A stretch of DNA of 64,000 nt from Anadara kagoshimensis (lineage: Eukaryota; Mollusca; Bivalvia; Arcoida; Arcidae). A model generated the notes under the pieces. The model saw only the letters and a program-made list of their open reading frames with translations. It was not told where the DNA came from and did not search any database. Made by a program: the position numbers and the translations under genes. How positions within the stretch are numbered: the first letter of the stretch is position 1; each line of letters opens with the position of its first letter. The stretch is from positions 9,352,635 to 9,416,634 of the forward strand of contig CM037864.1 in the NCBI GenBank assembly GCA_021292105.1. Reading direction: 5' to 3'. This document shows, piece by piece, positions 52,298 through 63,990 of this stretch.

Positions 52298-53368
52298 GTC
52301 ATTTCGGCACCTGTAGAAAAAGTCATTTTGGCACCGAGTCAATTCGGCACCAGGTAGTTTCGGCACCTACAATAAGTCACTTCGGCACCTCCATTTTTTA
52401 AAATTTTCATTTCAATAAAATCACTAAAGAATGTGTTTTAGTAGCAATAATTAAAAATTAATAAAATAAAAAATAATAATAATAATAATAATTACCGGTG
52501 TATCACTGAGCGGTACCGTGATTATTTACTTTTACAAATTCTTTAGATTTATGTAATAATAAAGAAATGGCGTGGACTGGTAGATTAGAGTGGAAATGTG
52601 GCCGCATGGATTGATTGGTGTTGCCGAATTATGTTTTTACATGTGTTTAATATGCCTCTTTTCAAGTTTTTGAATATTTTAATTGACTAGCCAATCAAGA
52701 ATATGCGGCTTTGCAAAATATTTTACTTTCGTAGCTAGTCAAGAATATATTTACCTAAATCAAAATACAATATAAAAAGTCAAAAGTATTTCATTGAAAA
52801 CGCCAATCTCTGCAGAAATTGTGGAAAAATTGTTTGTTTTAATTTAAACAATTTTTATTCACAAGATACAATAATACAATCATATACCAAGACCAATTAA
52901 TTATCAGATTTTAATGATTTCTATATATCTTGAAATTTTCATTGAAAAAAATATTTAACTTCGTTTCAAAAGAAAATGAAAATGAATTATGAATTTCTGC
53001 CAATTTTTGTCATATATACCATTAAAATACTGAATTTTTGCATTTTTAAAACTTAATTCAACAGAATTATTTTAAAAGTAAATTCTGGGTGTTACATATA
53101 AACATTGTAAAAAGTGGATAAAAATGATATGTGCACTGGGTTGTGTAGAGGGAAAACGTCAATAGTGTGGTTATTATAATTCTGTCCTCAGAAATATGAC
53201 AAAGTTATACATAACCAATAATTTATAGTGCTGACGATTAATCAGCTTTAATAGTAATGTATTAGCAAGGTGCCGAAATGACTCGGGACTGGTGCCGAAA
53301 TTACCCGGTGCCGAAATGACCTGGCGCCGAAATGACCTGGTGCCGAAATGACCCGGTGCCGAAGTGAC
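52298..53368. mobile_element. FB-like element copy 3 (type A, 1,071 bp)
   Basis: Same left junction (ATCCAGTTAT|GTCATTTCGG) and same lack of the TTAAAATCCGGGCC insert as copy 1. Marks the start of the second 3.3-kb higher-order unit. Confidence 0.8.
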
Positions 53369-53576
53369 TAGGATTCCTGTAGTGGTATGTAAGTCACATT
53401 GCCATCATGTGACAATTTGCACTAGTTACTACTGACTACCCTTTATATATCCAGTTATATATAGTGTACTGTAGTGGTAGGTAAGTCACATTGCCATCAT
53501 GTGACAATCTGCACTAGTACTACTGACTACCCTTTATCTATCCAGTTATGTATAATGTACTGTAGTGGGGGTGCAA
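53369..53576 (+). repeat. 92-bp satellite block 4
   Basis: About two monomers and the GGGGGTGCAA junction, matching block 2. Confidence 0.9.
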
Positions 53577-54676
53577 GTCATTTCGGCACCTGTAGAAAAA
53601 GTCATTTTGGCACCGAGTCAATTCGGCACCAGGTCGTTTCGGCACCTACAATAAGCCACTTCGGCACCTCCATTTTTTAAAATTTTCATTTCAATAAAAT
53701 CACTAAAGAATGTGTTTTAGTAGCAATAATTAAAAATTAATAAAATTAAAAAAAATAATAATAATAATTACCGGTGTATCACTGAGCGGTACCGTGATTA
53801 TTTACTTTTACAAATTCTTTAGATTTATGTAATAATAAAGAAATGGCGTGGACTGGTAGATTAGAGTGGAAAATGTGTTAAAATCCGGGCCGCATGGTTT
53901 GATTGGTGTTGCCGAATTATGTTTTTACATGTGTTTAATATGCCTCTTTTCAAGTTTTTGAATATTTTAATTGAGTAGCCAATCAAGAATATGCGGCTTT
54001 GCAAAATATTTTACTTTCGTAGCTAGTCAAGAATATATTCACTTAATCAAAATACAATATAAAAAGTCAAAAGTATTTCATTGAAAACGCCAATCTCTGC
54101 AGAAATTGTGGAAAAATTGTTTGTTTTAATTTAAACAATATTTTATTCACAAAATACAATAATACAATCATATACCAAGACCAATTAATTATCAGATTTT
54201 AATGATTTCTATATATCTTGAAATTTTCATTGAAAAAATATTTAACTTCGTTTCAAAAGAAAATGAAAATGAATTATGAATTTCTGCCAATATTTTGTCA
54301 TATATACCATTAAAATACTGAATTTTTGCATTTTAAAACTTAATTCAACAGAATTATTTTAAATGTAAATTCTGGGTGTTACATATAAACATTGTAAAAA
54401 GTGGATAAAAATGATATGTGCACTGGGTTGTGTAGAGGGAAAACGTCAATAGTGTGGTTATTATAATTCTGTCCTCAGAAATATGACAAAGTTATACATA
54501 ACCAATAATTTATAGTACTGACGATTAATCAGCTGTTAATAGTAATGTATTAGCAAGGTGCCGAAATGACCAGGGACTGGTGCCGAAATTACCCGGTGCC
54601 GAAATGACCTGGCGCCGAAATGACTTGCCAAGTGCCGAAATGACCTGGTGCCGAAATGACCCGGTGCCGAAGTGAC
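53577..54676. mobile_element. FB-like element copy 4 (type B, 1,100 bp)
   Basis: Carries the type B insert and the extra right-end motif, as in copy 2. Confidence 0.8.
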
Positions 54677-55616
54677 TAGGATTCCTGTAGTGGTATGTAA
54701 GTCACATTGCCATCATGTGACAATTTGCACTAGTTACTACTGACTACCCTTTATATATCCAGTTATTTATAATGTACTGTAGTGGTAGGTAAGTCACATT
54801 GCCATCATGTGACAATCTGCACCAGTTACTACTGACTACCCTTTATATATCCAGTTATATATAGTGTACTGTAGTGGTATGTAAGTCACATTGCCATCAT
54901 GTGACAATCTGCACTAGTTACTACTGACTACCCATTATATATCCAGTTATATATAGTGTACTGTAGTGGTAGGTAAGTCACATTGCCATCATGTGACAAT
55001 CTGCACCAGTTACTACTGACTACCCTTTATATATCCAGTTATATATAGTGTACTGTAGTGGTAGGTAAGTCACATTGCGATCATGTGACAATCTGCACCA
55101 GTTACTACTGACTACCCTTTATATATCCAGTTATATATAGTGTACTGTAGTAATAGGTAAGTCACATTGCCATCATGTGACAATCTGCACTAGTTACTAC
55201 TGACTACCCTTTATATATCCAGTTATATATAGTGTACTGTAGTAATAGGTAAGTCACATTGCCATCATGTGACAATCTGCACCAGTTACTACTGACTACC
55301 CTTTATATATCCAGTTATATATAGTGTACTGTAGTAATAGGTAAGTCACATTGCCATCATGTGACAATTTGCACTAGGTACTACTGACTACCCTTTATAT
55401 ATCCAGTTATATATAGTGTACTGTAGTGGTAGGTAAGTCACATTGCCATCATGTGATAATTTGCACTAGTTACTACTGACTACCCTTTATATATCCAGTT
55501 ATATATAGTGAACTGTAGTGGTATGTAAGTCACATTGCCATCATGTGACAATCTGCACTAGTTACTACTGACTACTCTTTATCTATCCAGTATAATGTAC
55601 TGTAGTTTGGGTGCAA
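54677..55616 (+). repeat. 92-bp satellite block 5 (about 10 monomers)
   Basis: Contains a subfamily with GTAGTAATAGGTAAG at about 55145, 55240 and 55330. Ends with TAGTTTGGGTGCAA, a diverged type B junction. Confidence 0.95.
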
Positions 55617-55939
55617 GTCATTTCGGCACCTGTAGAAAAAGTCATTTTGGCAACGAGTCAATTCGGCACCAGGTCGTTTCGGCACCTACAATAAGTCACT
55701 TCGGCACCTCCATTTTTTAAAATTTTCATTTCAATAAAATCACTAAAATGTGTTTTAGTAGCAATAAATAAAAATTAATAAAATTAAAAAAAAATAATAT
55801 AATTTATTTATTAACGTGTCACATGCCATAAAACATACATAATAACATATACAATACAAAAAATAAAATATCATGACATCTATACCGTAACTAGGCCCTT
55901 AAATAAACCGAGGCAAAAACTAAAGATCAATATATATAC

Positions 55940-56160
55940 ATATATATATTAACCCTGCGATGGACGCCGGTCCATCGCAGGGTTAACCCCCAGCATTTTG
56001 CTGGTACTCATTTATTTTTCAGCTGAGTGAACTGGAACAACGTGAAATTAAGTGTCTTGCTCAAGGACACAACACATCGCCCGGTTCAGGGATCGAACCC
56101 ACGACCTTCGAATCATGAGTCCAACGCCTTAACCACTAGGCCACGCGCTTCATATATATA
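55940..56160. repeat. Hairpin-headed repeat with tRNA-like segment
   Basis: Starts with the palindrome AACCCTGCGATGGAC / GTCCATCGCAGGGTT. Then TCTTGCTCAAGGACACAACA and a B-box-like GGGATCGAACCCACGACCTT, then CCTTAACCACTAGGCCACGC. Bounded by (AT)n on both sides. Lies inside the hAT relic. Confidence 0.5.
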
Positions 56161-56699
56161 TATATGATGACATACAGTGCCAACAGTCTCAATGTTTTAT
56201 ATCTTTCACATACAAGACATGTAAGACAGTATAATAGGAATTCTCGAAACCAGCTGTTGTAAAATAAGTGGGGTGGTTTTGATCGAAGTCTTGGAACGCC
56301 AGTTCAATTCTCTTGGTCGCTATAAGACGTCTAGTGGTTTTATCTTTCCGGCGTCATCATCTTTGTGAATCATCCCGACTTTAGACTTTATCTGACATAA
56401 TGCTTCTCTGTCATGCTTTCAGTTTGCGTAATGCTGAGAAGGATCGTTCGCAGCTGCACGATCCAACAGGCAAAGTCGCTAAAAGCTCAAAGCTCAACCT
56501 AGACTTTCTAAAAGTCCGGCAACATTATTATGGTCCTTACGAAACTTTAGCGATTTTTGTAATTCCTGGTCAATGATCTCAGATGTGGCAACTTGTCTTG
56601 GAACTCTGGCTTTATGTCCACAATTATATCAGCATTTAATTTACCAACATTAGCAGGGATGAGATAGGAACCATATCATGCCATCAGATCCCAACCCAA

Positions 56700-56735
56700 T
56701 CACATTGCATCTCTCTCTCTCTCTCTCTCTCTCAA
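56700..56735. repeat. (TC)n microsatellite
   Basis: CTCTCT run of about 25 bases within the hAT relic. Confidence 0.7.
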
Positions 56736-56904
56736 AATACCACTTCTGTGCGAAAAAGCTTTGTTAAATTTTTACCGAGGCAATTGCCTCGGTTGCCTCA
56801 TAGGTAGTTACGGTACTGGACATCTAGCCTAAAAGACTTATGAGACACGGTCATCTATAAAAATTGGCGAAAATATATACATGTACATTCAATATACAGC
56901 AGTA

Positions 56905-57210
56905 AAAGTGTGTGTGTGGTGCAGTTGTATAGAAATGTTTGTTAAAGTGTGTGTGTGTGTATATATATATGTGCGTGTGTGTGTGTGTGTGTGTTAAAAT
57001 GTATGCAGTGTGTGTGTGTGTGTGTGTGTGTTATGTGTTAAAATGTATGCAATGTGTGTGTGTGTGTGTTAAAATGTATGCAGTGTGTGTGTGTATGTGT
57101 GTGTTAAAATGTATGCAATGTGTGTGTGTGTGTTATAATTTGTATGTAGTGTGTGTGTGTGTTAAAATGTATGCAGTGTGTGTGCGTGTGTGTGTGTTAA
57201 AATGTAAGCA

Positions 57211-57262
<52 letters not shown>
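56905..57262. repeat. (TG)n-based minisatellite
   Basis: Runs of TG separated by TTAAAATGTATGCAGTGTG-type spacers, nine or so units of 25-50 bases, ending in a 50-base pure (TG)n. It lies just 3' of the LINE coding frame. Confidence 0.85.
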
Positions 57263-57391
57263 AAAATAAATGTGATAAATTAGAAATTAAAAATGACAAT
57301 AAATTAAATAGTTATAATAAAAAATATTTCCTTCTATTATACATATTAAAAATTGTCTTGGCCACTAATGGTTGTAAAACAGTTTCTTGCA

Positions 57392-60300
57392 TTAAAATTT
57401 CATTTTTTCTGTCTCACATAAAACATTAAAACCTGTAAAAATATTCTCAGCAAAATAAAATAAATCAAAACGAAGATCAGAGTAAAAATCACAATATAAT
57501 AAAAAATGTTTCTCGTCCTCAATATCACAGTTTTTACAAAGCTGACATAAAAGATCATTCAAAGGAGTTTTCGGTTTGCTATATCGTCCCGTTTCCACTC
57601 TAAGGGGCAAACTGCCGCATCTAAAACTGGAATATACCCGTCGATGGTGCCTTGGTATTAATTGCGTTAAGTATTGTTCACAGCCGATTTCAGATTTAAA
57701 TGTTCGATATGTTCTAAGTTTATTTCCGTTGTCTCCATTTCCTCTGTCGTTCCAAAGTTCATGTTTCCATGTATCACAGTCTTGCTTCAAAATTACTGTT
57801 TTCGCGGTATCTAAAAATTTATTGATTTGGCTTTTGTCTGTGCATTGTAAAAATAAATCGTATAAGTTAAAATCACATAATAACTGCTTGACTTTAGTAT
57901 CCCATGAATGTGAAAATTTGCTACTCCAATGTCTTACCGCACACACTAATCGGTCATTTGGCAAAGTATTTAGCTTCAACCAATAACGTAGCACATCTAT
58001 CTGCAGTCGGGATTTGCATGTTGACCACCCAAGTTCACCTCTTGAAGCTAAGTTGGATGTGTTGCCACATACACCTAGAAAAAAGCGAGCTGCTCTGTTT
58101 TGCACAGTTTCCATTCTTTTACAGTCTTTAAGACCCCACACCTGACTACCATAAAATAAAACTGGTTCTACAAGCGACGAATAAAGTTTTGAAAATACTT
58201 TGACAGACATATCACCAACAGAATAAAATTTAGAGTACACTGCACCTAGTGCCCTATTCGCGGCCTTACTAAGTTCACAAATGGCCTTTTTCATCTCTAG
58301 ATGTTCGTCGAACCAAATCCCTAAATATTTGTAACAAACGTCATAATCTAGAACAGTGTCACCACATGTAAAACGTTTATCTGATCTATTACATCTTTTG
58401 TTGCGAAAATGAACAATTTTAGTCTTTTCGGGATTTAATAGCAGTCTCCACTTTTTACACCAAGAGTCGACAATGACCAGCATGTGCTGTAAACACTCCT
58501 CTGTCGGCGCGAGAAGGACAACATCATCTGCATAAAGCAATATGCCTAAAACGTAATCATCAATATCTATACCTAAACCAGAACGTTTTATGTCTTCGGC
58601 CAAATCATTTATATAGATAGAAAACAGAGTTGGGGATAAATTACAACCCTGTTTTACCCCTAAATTTACATCAAAACCAGCAGTAAACATATTATTTAAC
58701 CTTAAAACACATTTAACATCATTATATAAAGATTTAATGGCATTAAACATTTTACCATTAATACCTAAACTTAATAACTTAAACCACAATAAATCCCTAA
58801 TAACTGTGTCAAACGCCTTTTTTGTATCCATAAAACATGCAAAGGTAGACAAGCCAGCAGCTTTTTATTTATGATATTGTACAACGTGTATATATGATCG
58901 GTACAACTTCGATTTTTTCTGAAACCATTTTGTTCGTCAACTAAAATATTATTTCGCTCCAACCATTTATTCAGACGATCGTTTAACACACGAGTATATA
59001 TTTTACACGGGATAGACAACACAGTTATACCTCTGTAAGACAATGGATCTCGTTTATCTCCATTATCTGACTTTGGTATAGGATTAATAATACCCTTTGA
59101 CCATTCACTTGGTATACAACCATTTTCAAAACAATATGAGATTAACTTATACATTGTATAACAAATTTACACATATATCATTTTTCAAAACTTCAGCTGG
59201 GATATTATCTAAACCGACAGCCTTTCGCAACTTAATTTTCTGAATTGCGTCGCGCACTTCACTAAAAGATATTGGCTCGTTTAAAATTTCACCACTATAA
59301 GACCCTAAGATATCACTAAAATTTTCACCTTTTAACTTTTCTTGAACCATTTCTAAATGTTCATTATCAAAACGCGCACTATCATTTTCAGAGAATAACT
59401 TTTCATAATCACTTTTCCAACAGAATAGAACTTTATCTTTATCGGTGATAACATTTCCTAGATCATCCAACACTTCCATCGGTATATTCTTTTTCCTATC
59501 CTCTGCTATGCCCATCCGTCCAATTGCTCGCCAGAAATCCGATTTATCCTGGTTATCACATAAATCCGTTAATTCCTGTTGTATATCTGACTGGTGTTTC
59601 CGCTTGAATTTTCTGTTTAATCGATCGAATATTTTTCTTTCCCGACAAAACTGTTCTTTTAGCTTCCTTTTATGGTTTGTGGATGATTTACATTGTATCC
59701 ATTCCTTTTCACGGTCCCTGACTTTATTCCATTGCTTATCCAATTCTGCATTCCAATAAGGTTTATAAAATGTTTTTTTCGGTCTGTTATTTGTACCGCT
59801 GTGTTTAGTCTCCAGATGCTTATCCATTTCACGGAAGAGAAATTCACTAAAATATTCATACGCTGCATTTATGTCGTTTCGTTCTCCGAATATACTTTTT
59901 ATTCGTTTAATTGTATGTTGAATCTGGTTGAATATTTCCTCGTTGTTCATGAACGTTTCGGGGATATTTTTAATGTTGTAACGCTTTGCTTCAGTCTTTG
60001 GCTCCAAGTTTGTATCATATTCGTTAACTGAAAACCAGACAGGTACTATTTGCCATTCCAGAATAGAATGATCCGGTACCGATGTTCCCACCGCTGCTAA
60101 GTTGTATTTTGTCATAAATGATATCATTCTATGAATGGTAAAGTCAGAATATAGCTTAAGTTGTTCGTGTGGAACACAAACGTAATCCACTACCGCTTTT
60201 CCTCGGTGCGAAACACTGGTAAAATCGTTATTTCCGATTCGTCCGTTTAACATACACATATTTGTGTCCAGCAAATACTCCAACAGTAAATCACCATATC

Positions 60301-60405
60301 TATTACTAGTTTCATCAATTATGTTTCGCGGTATAACATCATCGACTCCCTCGATATAATCCTGCGAGAGACCACAGCGACCGTTGAAATCACCGCACAC
60401 ACACA
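57392..60405 (-). pseudogene. Non-LTR retrotransposon ORF2 (endonuclease/reverse transcriptase), 5'-truncated, two frameshifts
   Basis: Minus strand. The frame 60400-59147 begins inside the APE endonuclease (CGDFNGRCG, then SVPDHSILEW) and enters the reverse transcriptase (KAVGLDNIPAEVLK). It shifts at about 59150 (NLLYNV* against YKLISYCFENGCIPSEW) and again at about 58850 (an A lost in an A-run before GLSTFACFMDTKKAFDTV). The last frame, 58852-57392, holds GVKQGCNLSPTLFSIYINDL, the catalytic LLYADDVVLL, and a C-terminal domain with CQLCKNCDIEDEKHFLLYC (zinc-knuckle-like). The rest of the endonuclease is missing. Known: such elements copy themselves by target-primed reverse transcription. 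The clade (I/CR1/jockey-like) is not resolved here. Only two indels and an otherwise open frame suggest fairly recent insertion. Confidence 0.85.
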
Positions 60406-61329
60406 GAATAATAATAATAATTACCGGTGTATCACTGAGCGGTACCGTGATTATTTACTTTTACAAATTCTTTAGATTTATGTAATAATAAAGAAATGGC
60501 CGGTGGACTGGTAGATTAGAGTGGAAAATGTGTTAAAATCCGGGCCGCATGGATTGATTGGTGTTGCCGAATTATGTTATTACATGTGTTTAATATGCCT
60601 CTTTTCAAGTTTTTGAATATTTTAATTGAGTAGCCAATCAAGAATATGCGGCTTTGCAAAATATTTTACTTTCGTAGCTAGTCAAGAATATATTCACTTA
60701 ATCAAAATACAATATAAAAAGTCAAAAGTATTTCATTGAAAACGCCAATCTCTGCAGAAATTGTGGAAAAATTGTTTGTTTTAATTTAAACAATATTTTA
60801 TTCACAAAATACAATAATACAATCATATACCAAGACCAATTAATTATCAGATTTTAATGATTTCTATATATCTTTAAATTTTCATTGAAAAAATAAACTT
60901 CGTTTCAAAAGAAAATGAAAATGAATTATGAATTTCTGCCAATATTTTGTCATATATACCATTAAAATACTGAATTTTTGCATTTTTAAAACTTAATTCA
61001 ACAGAATTATTTTAAATGTAAATTCTGGGTGTTACATATAAACATTGTAAAAAGTGGATAAAAATGATATGTGCACTGGGTTGTGTAGAGGGAAAACGTC
61101 AATAGTGTGGTTATTATAATTCTGTCCTCAGAATTATGACAAAGTTATACATAACCAATAATTTATAGTACTGACGATTAATCTGCTGTTAATAGTAATG
61201 TATTAGCAAGGTGCCAAAATGACTCGGGACTGGTGCCGAAATTACCCGGTGCCGAAATGACCTGGCGCCGAAATGACTTGCCAAGTGCCGAAATGACCTG
61301 GTGCCGAAATGACCCGGTGCCGAAGTGAC

Positions 61330-61520
61330 TAGGATTCCTGTAGTGGTATGTAAGTCACATTGCCATCATGTGACAATCTGTACCGGTAACTACTGACTAC
61401 CCTTTATCTACCCAGTTAGATATAATGTACTGTAGTGGTATGTAAGTCACATTACCATCACGTGACAATCTGCACTAGTTACTACTGACTACCCTTGTTT
61501 ATCTATCCAGCCAGGTAGAT
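61330..61520 (+). repeat. 92-bp satellite block 6 (last two monomers)
   Basis: Two diverged monomers. The second has ACCATCACGTGACAATCTGC, where the palindrome contains CACGTG. It ends at CAGCCAGGTAGATTGTACT, which matches the non-repeated flank at 33238-33256. Confidence 0.9.
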
Positions 61521-61521
61521 T

Positions 61522-61578
<57 letters not shown>

Positions 61579-61861
61579 ATATACGATTTTAATTTACTTC
61601 CTTGTTTCATATTACCTGTCCGTTGGTCTGTTCAGGTTTATACTTGTTATTTAAAATGCGCCATCTTGATATGCAACACATTTACAACAATCAACAGAAG
61701 GAAAAGTTTGGAACTTATTACTGTATTAAGGCTGAACGAAAATCCAGAAAAAAAATTGTTACAGATATAACAAATACCTGAACAGACTGTTGATAAATCA
61801 AAGAAAACGCCTCACAGGTAGGAATATAACTTAAAATACATAATTAATGTACAAACCACGT

Positions 61862-61911
<50 letters not shown>

Positions 61912-61971
61912 TTTCGCAGATATTCGTCTCACAGAAAGGAATTGGTAAAATACAAACTAATGTATATCAGG

Positions 61972-62017
<46 letters not shown>

Positions 62018-62110
62018 GGGTAATACCGGTAGTTATTAAAATACAAAACACATTGCAGTATCATCTTTGATTTGATATATTTCTTTAATAATGAAGTTTC
62101 ATTTTATAGT
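61521..62110 (+). repeat. Second copy of the B-box/NHL 5' flank
   Basis: TTACCTGTCCGTTGGTCTGT, CAGGTTTATACTTGTTATTT, ATGCGCCATCTTGATATGCA, then (GA)n at about 61865-61907 and (CA)n at 61975-62014 follow the same order as 33270-34000. An (AT)n of about 50 bases at 61525-61575 is specific to this copy. No B-box/NHL coding exon follows. Confidence 0.75.
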
Positions 62111-62690
62111 TGATACTTTGAATAATGATCGATATTCTAATAGTCTGGTAGAGGATTTTGAAAAAACCTCTTATTTTTCGATGTAGGGAGGACAACGTGT
62201 TCAAAGGTGGCAAGTTATGTCATAACCTTCTTTGAACTTTACTTTGGTAGAATCGGCTTGTTGCCAAGCAAGATTTCACCCAGGGGCCATTGTGGGGGCA
62301 GCTAAAGGTCAATGGGTGCAAAGTTCAAATGAAAATGCCCATATTGACCTATACACAAATTTAAGGTGGCTTACAGAAGTTTTTCTTTATACATTTTGTC
62401 TTCTAAATATGTAAGTGATATCTTCAAATCAATAGAGAGTCATATCCAACTAATTCAGTCACTTATTTTCATAGTTTTCCATGAAAAATAAGATTAGGCG
62501 CTTGCACAAATTTAACCTTTACAAATATGATTAATTGTGGCAAATAAATAATAGTATAAACACATTTGTGCATTTGAAATTGTTTAACAAAACTTTAGAC
62601 TTCTATTAAAATAATTTTACTGAATTATATTGCCCGTATTTATATAAGTATCCACATTTTAATAAAAAAAAATCAAAGTACTGGTGGTAC
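62111..62690. other. No gene recognised
   Basis: Departs from the B-box/NHL flank at about 62150. Contains GGGGGCAGCTAAAGGTCAAT, which looks like part of an interspersed repeat, but no second copy is present. Confidence 0.35.
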
Positions 62691-62739
62691 TGATAGATTT
62701 GATTAGCTATAATGACTGTATCTGTATAATACTATCAAG

Positions 62740-63990
62740 TGTGTTCTCTTTTTCTGGTGGAAATATTAGTGATCTGTTGAAACACGAACTATTCCCAGGG
62801 CTGTTTTCTATACCTGATACATCAGGACCCTTGTTATCTGCAGCCGACGAGTCGGATCTTCATAATATCCCTGAGCAAGAAGTTTGCATGGAGACATTAC
62901 TACCAAAATAATTAATGGTCAAACTTTAGTTGTAGCACTGGGAAAACGGAAAGGCATCAGTACATTCGGCGAGTTAGGAAACGCACAAACTGTTTTTATC
63001 CACGCGAAAGATAAATGTATTAAAATTGATGTCATTATGATTATGACAACTAATCCATAAAAGGTGAAACCATCTAGAGATAAAAGAGGATGAGGTCCCT
63101 GTTCTGTTAGAAGAATGATTGATAATTAAAATGTCCCTCTGCCATCAAATTGGTAAGATTTTATAAGTCACCAAGAAAACAAATAGGATCTCGTAGTAAT
63201 CCAATACACTTCTTAGCTTAGTTGAGGGTATCAGGGGGTCCAACAGACAGCATGTTTAATTCATACAGAGGAAGGAGTGTAAACGTTTTAAAAGCTATAC
63301 ACAAGGAAGCCAATACTAGAATTGTTCCTTATGGTGTTGATGCTTACATGCAAGGATATAAAAAAACCAGTTGTTGTCTGTCGTGATACTGATGACCTTA
63401 TTCTTCTGTTGCTTTTAAATAAGGAAGTATGATTCCAGACCGGGACATTTAAAGTTCGTCCCTGTTCATAGCATAAAATTATCACCTCTGGAGAGGAATA
63501 AGCTCCCAGTATTCCATGCAATTACAGACTAAGACTGTCAATTAACTTTTTGGACATTCTAAATACCGCATTCCGTGTTTCCAGGGAAAACACAGGTCTT
63601 CTTCCCACTCTTGCAAGAGGGAACTTTTCTGAACTTGTGAGTGCAGATGCCTTCATTGAATGTACCTAGCGAGGATTTCTCATCTACGATGTAAACTGTT
63701 CCTCTCAGGGGAAAAGTACAATTGGAAATGTGCTTCCAACATAATATGCAACCGACCTACATATTCAACGTGCACACTATTAAACTGCTGTTTGGCTGCA
63801 TTTAGTTATACCTGGAATTTGTTCCGGGTCTCCCGTCACCTATAGGACACGGATGGTACTAGTCTCACTAACTTGCATACTGTATGCCTTTAACTCCCAG
63901 TGGAGGTTAGTCCATCGACAAAATCCCTCAAAGTGGCTCTGTTCTGTGCAATTTTACCCCCTCTGTTTCAATTCCAGAAACTTGTCTCAA
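62740..63990 (+). pseudogene. Decayed copy of a widespread repeat-associated protein family
   Basis: Shifting plus-strand frames read NGQTLVVALGKRKGISTFGE (about 62916), then HKEANTRIVPYGVDAYMQGY (about 63302), VVCRDTDDLILLLLLNKE (about 63370), and IQRAHY*TAVWLH (about 63760). These are in the order seen in a long uncharacterised family common in cnidarian, mollusc and fish genomes (EEADTR, then a D.TDVLVL strand, then a C-terminal RA.YQ..VW block). Many stops and shifts, no intact frame above 76 codons. Function of the family is unknown to me. It is cut by the window end. Confidence 0.45.

Larger units (their letters stand above)
55883..56818 (-). mobile_element. hAT transposon relic with 8-bp target-site duplication
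   Basis: The duplication GACATCTA is seen at 55875-55882 and 56819-56826. The right terminus, read inward, is CAGTACCGTAACTACC; the left is TACCGTAACTAGG, three bases shorter. Both continue to ACCGAGGCAA. On the minus strand at about 56380-56480 a broken frame reads GSCSCERSFSALRKLK and then RSIMSDKV, the C-terminal hAT dimerisation region. Known: hAT transposases make 8-bp duplications. Internally deleted and full of stops. Confidence 0.75.
55617..61329. mobile_element. FB-like element copy 5 (type B), split by a LINE
   Basis: The left part, 55617 to about 55798, and the right part, about 60406 to 61329, together make one type B element (insert TTAAAATCCGGGCC and extra motif present). The break is in its AT-rich (AAT)n tract. 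About 4.6 kb is inserted. Confidence 0.85.

Noticed and set aside
53474..53680. 68-codon open frame over the satellite/FB-like junction
   Set aside because: It reads across satellite and element-end repeats, and its residues (SHFGT repeats) reflect only the repeated motif.
56939..57283. 114-codon CVCVCV-rich open frame
   Set aside because: Translation of a (TG)n minisatellite.
57576..60031. Plus-strand open frames at 57.6-58.1 and 59.4-60.0 kb
   Set aside because: Antisense shadows of the LINE reverse transcriptase.
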